NCBI GenBank assembly: GCA_964519835.1
Contig: CAZFLD010000135.1
Coordinates: forward strand, 1 to 7,669
DNA from: CAZFLD01 sp964519835
Lineage (GTDB): Bacteria; Spirochaetota; Spirochaetia; DSM-27196; CAZFLD01
Direction of reading: 5' to 3'
DNA length: 7,669 bases
This document shows positions 6,624 through 7,669 of the stretch, piece after piece. The notes under the pieces were generated by a model. It did no database searches and was not told the origin of the DNA. It saw nothing but the letters and a program-made list of their open reading frames with translations. Position numbers and translations under genes: made by a program. How positions within the stretch are numbered: the first letter of the stretch is position 1; the number at the start of each line of letters is the position of its first letter.

Positions 6624-6674
6624 AGGTGACCTTTGGATAAACGCGCAGTCGTGTTTGTCGATCGCAGGTCACCC
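6624..6674. repeat. Pair of AGGT-n-ACC palindromes
   Basis: AGGTGACCT (6624-6632) is a perfect odd palindrome. AGGTCACCC (6666-6674) matches the same pattern at all but the last base. Their centres (6628 and 6670) are 42 bp apart, about four helical turns, so both would face the same side of the DNA. They flank the alternative minus-strand promoter candidate at 6634-6661. Alternatively the two arms can pair as an 8-bp RNA stem with a 33-base loop. Confidence 0.35.
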
Positions 6675-6741
6675 GGCCGGCGGTCCAAAAACGCGACGCA
6701 CCTACGTAGTTCCCTTTTTGGGGAGATTAAGCACGCGAATC

Positions 6742-6767
6742 AGGCCGCAACGATGCGGTCTTTTTTT
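6742..6767 (+). terminator. Rho-independent terminator without an obvious gene
   Basis: AGGCCGCA (6742-6749) pairs with TGCGGTCT (6754-6761) over eight positions with one G-U, loop ACGA. The run of seven T starts at 6761. It acts on the + strand, but no + strand gene precedes it after the RRM gene, since everything between is coded on the minus strand. It may end a small RNA started between about 6510 and 6740, or be what is left of a lost gene. Confidence 0.85.
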
Positions 6768-6769
6768 GT

Positions 6770-6791
6770 GGTGCGCCCGGCAGGGCGCACC
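6770..6791. other. Perfect GC-rich hairpin after the terminator
   Basis: GGTGCGCCC (6770-6778) and GGGCGCACC (6783-6791) form a perfect 9-bp stem with the loop GGCA. No T-run follows on either strand. It may be a transcription barrier in front of the insertion sequence, a protein site or a remnant of a repeat element. Confidence 0.5.
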
Positions 6792-6956
6792 CGCCGGCCA
6801 CATGATCGTGATGGGTGTCCACAGGGATGCTCGAGAGGGAAGAAGGGAGCGCGGAGGCGCTGCGGCCGAATGCCACGGATCAGGGGGAGGCTATGTACGT
6901 AGTGTGGTGTACGACAAATGAGTTTAATAAATATCGTGTCGCGTGTAAAATAACGT

Positions 6957-7669
6957 ATGGCACGAACGGTATCGCCGGTAGACATTACCGAGGACGAACG
7001 GGTTGAACTGGAACGACGCGCCAAAGCATCGACCGCGTCAATAAATGGTCCCAACGGTTTGAACGGGAGGGACTTGCGGGTTTGCAGGACAAACCCGGCA
7101 GGGGACGGCCTCCCAGTATTCCCGATTCAGTGGTAAGCGATGTGATATTTCGCCGGACAGCGTTCATCGGATATGGCGGGCAAACGACCTGAAGCCACAC
7201 CGCACCAGGACCTTTAAGGTATCCACGGACAAGCAGTTTGAGCAGAAATTCTGGGATGTTATCGGATTGTATCTCAATCCTCCCGAGCGCGCCTTGGTAC
7301 TCTGCTGTGACGAAAAGAGCCAATGCCGGGCGTTGGAGCGGTTGCAGCCGGGTCTCCCGCTTGGAGTCGGACACATTGCCACCGAAACCAACGACTACCG
7401 GCGTCATGGGACGGTCACGCTGTTTGCTGCTTTAAACTACCTGGATGGGAAACTGATAACGCGAACCGAGAAACGACATACCCATGTAGAGTGGCTCCGG
7501 TTTCTTCGGCAGATAGAGCGGGATACGCCCGGTGGTGTTGATATCCATTTGATTCTCGATAACTACAGTACTCACAAACACCAGAAGGTGAAGCAGTGGC
7601 TTGAGAATCATCCCCGGTTTCACCTTCACTTCACTCCTACAAGTAGCTCATGGCTCAACCTGGTAGAAC
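6957..7669 (+). mobile_element. IS630-family insertion sequence, partial at the window edge
   Basis: The element is recognised from its transposase, which begins at 6957 and is still open at the window end. The left terminal repeat should lie shortly upstream of 6957 next to a TA target site, but without the right end it cannot be defined. The copy has internal deletions and cannot move by itself. Confidence 0.8.
6957..7669 (+). pseudogene. IS630-family transposase, broken over three frames
   Basis: The gene reads in three blocks. Block 1 (ATG at 6957, frame 3) encodes MARTVSPVDITEDERVELER and ends near STAS. Block 2 (from about 7037, frame 2) encodes VNKWSQRFEREGLAGLQDKP then GRGRPPSIPDSVVSDVI. 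Block 3 (from about 7156 to the window end, frame 1) encodes SVHRIWRANDLKPHRTRTFK and the DDE catalytic domain. The catalytic residues are all present: Asp in CCDEKS (codon 7309-7311), Asp in LILDNYSTH (codon 7558-7560) and Glu in WLNLVE (codon 7666-7668, the last complete codon). Compared with intact IS630 transposases, about 30-35 residues of the first helix-turn-helix are missing between blocks 1 and 2, and about 30 residues of the second are missing between blocks 2 and 3. Both losses shift the frame. The catalytic part is clean, with no stop in more than 160 codons, so the damage appears recent or limited to the DNA-binding region. Confidence 0.88.

Larger units (their letters stand above)
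6502..6956. other. Intergenic region between the GHKL ATPase and the IS630 element
   Basis: These 455 bases hold no convincing protein gene. Overlapping open frames at 6633-6902 and 6655-6921 (+) run straight through a terminator and have arginine- and glycine-rich shadow-like compositions. What can be seen is a weak minus-strand promoter candidate next to the ATPase gene (6535-6563), two AGGT-n-ACC palindromes (6624-6632 and 6666-6674), a strong + strand terminator (6742-6767) and a perfect hairpin right after it (6770-6791). The left end of the IS630 element must lie somewhere in the right part, but its terminal repeat cannot be identified because the right end is outside the window. Confidence 0.6.

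Noticed and set aside
6633..6921. Two overlapping open frames upstream of the IS element
   Set aside because: Both run through a strong terminator and a hairpin, and the products are low-complexity Arg/Gly-rich. A real gene is unlikely.
1..7669. tRNA, rRNA or CRISPR arrays
   Set aside because: No T-loop with clover-leaf pairing, no rRNA-like conserved segments and no regularly spaced direct repeats were found by eye on either strand.

Overview
The window reads as ordinary bacterial chromosome with a moderately high G+C content. It holds four genes that look intact, a run of decayed genes, and a damaged insertion sequence at the right edge. The butyrate kinase and phosphate butyryltransferase pair suggests a fermentative, probably anaerobic or facultative, bacterium. 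The single-RRM RNA-binding protein, the large Lon-like protease remnant and the IS630-type transposase fit several lineages (for example Spirochaetota, Desulfobacterota or other Gram-negative anaerobes). The sequence alone does not settle the phylum.

Layout from left to right. At 2-178 (+) there is the C-terminal end of an unidentified protein, possibly a TetR-type regulator. At 249-518 (+) lies a small complete RRM protein with a good ribosome binding site and a strong rho-independent terminator (536-577). An intergenic stretch follows in which the RRM gene and the next operon converge. At 840-2863 (-) is a two-gene operon, buk then ptb, joined by a GTGA start/stop overlap; it converts an acyl-CoA to the free acid with a gain of ATP. 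Its promoter is probably the extended -10 element at 2895-2903.

From about 2960 to 4518 (-) everything recognisable is broken: an OsmC-like fragment, an ArsR-type DNA-binding fragment cut just after the wing, and a Lon-like ATP-dependent protease reduced to about 0.95 kb. The protease remnant has lost its P-loop and its catalytic Ser and Lys segments, and it carries frame changes and in-frame stops. At 4591-6501 (-) stands a large, apparently intact GHKL-type ATPase with a coiled coil, an acidic linker, an Ig-like domain and a conserved-looking C-terminal domain. It has no obvious operon partner in the window and is the most interesting gene here.

Between 6502 and 6956 no convincing protein gene is seen, but there is a strong + strand terminator (6742-6767) with no gene before it, a second perfect hairpin, and a pair of AGGT-n-ACC palindromes 42 bp apart. 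This could be a small RNA or regulatory region divergent from the ATPase gene. At 6957-7669 (+) an IS630-family transposase runs off the window. It is split over three frames by two internal deletions, although all three catalytic acidic residues remain.

A theme of the window is that unrelated sequences (ArsR/OsmC, Lon-like, IS630) have all been damaged by short internal deletions, while the metabolic operon, the RRM gene and the ATPase gene are intact.
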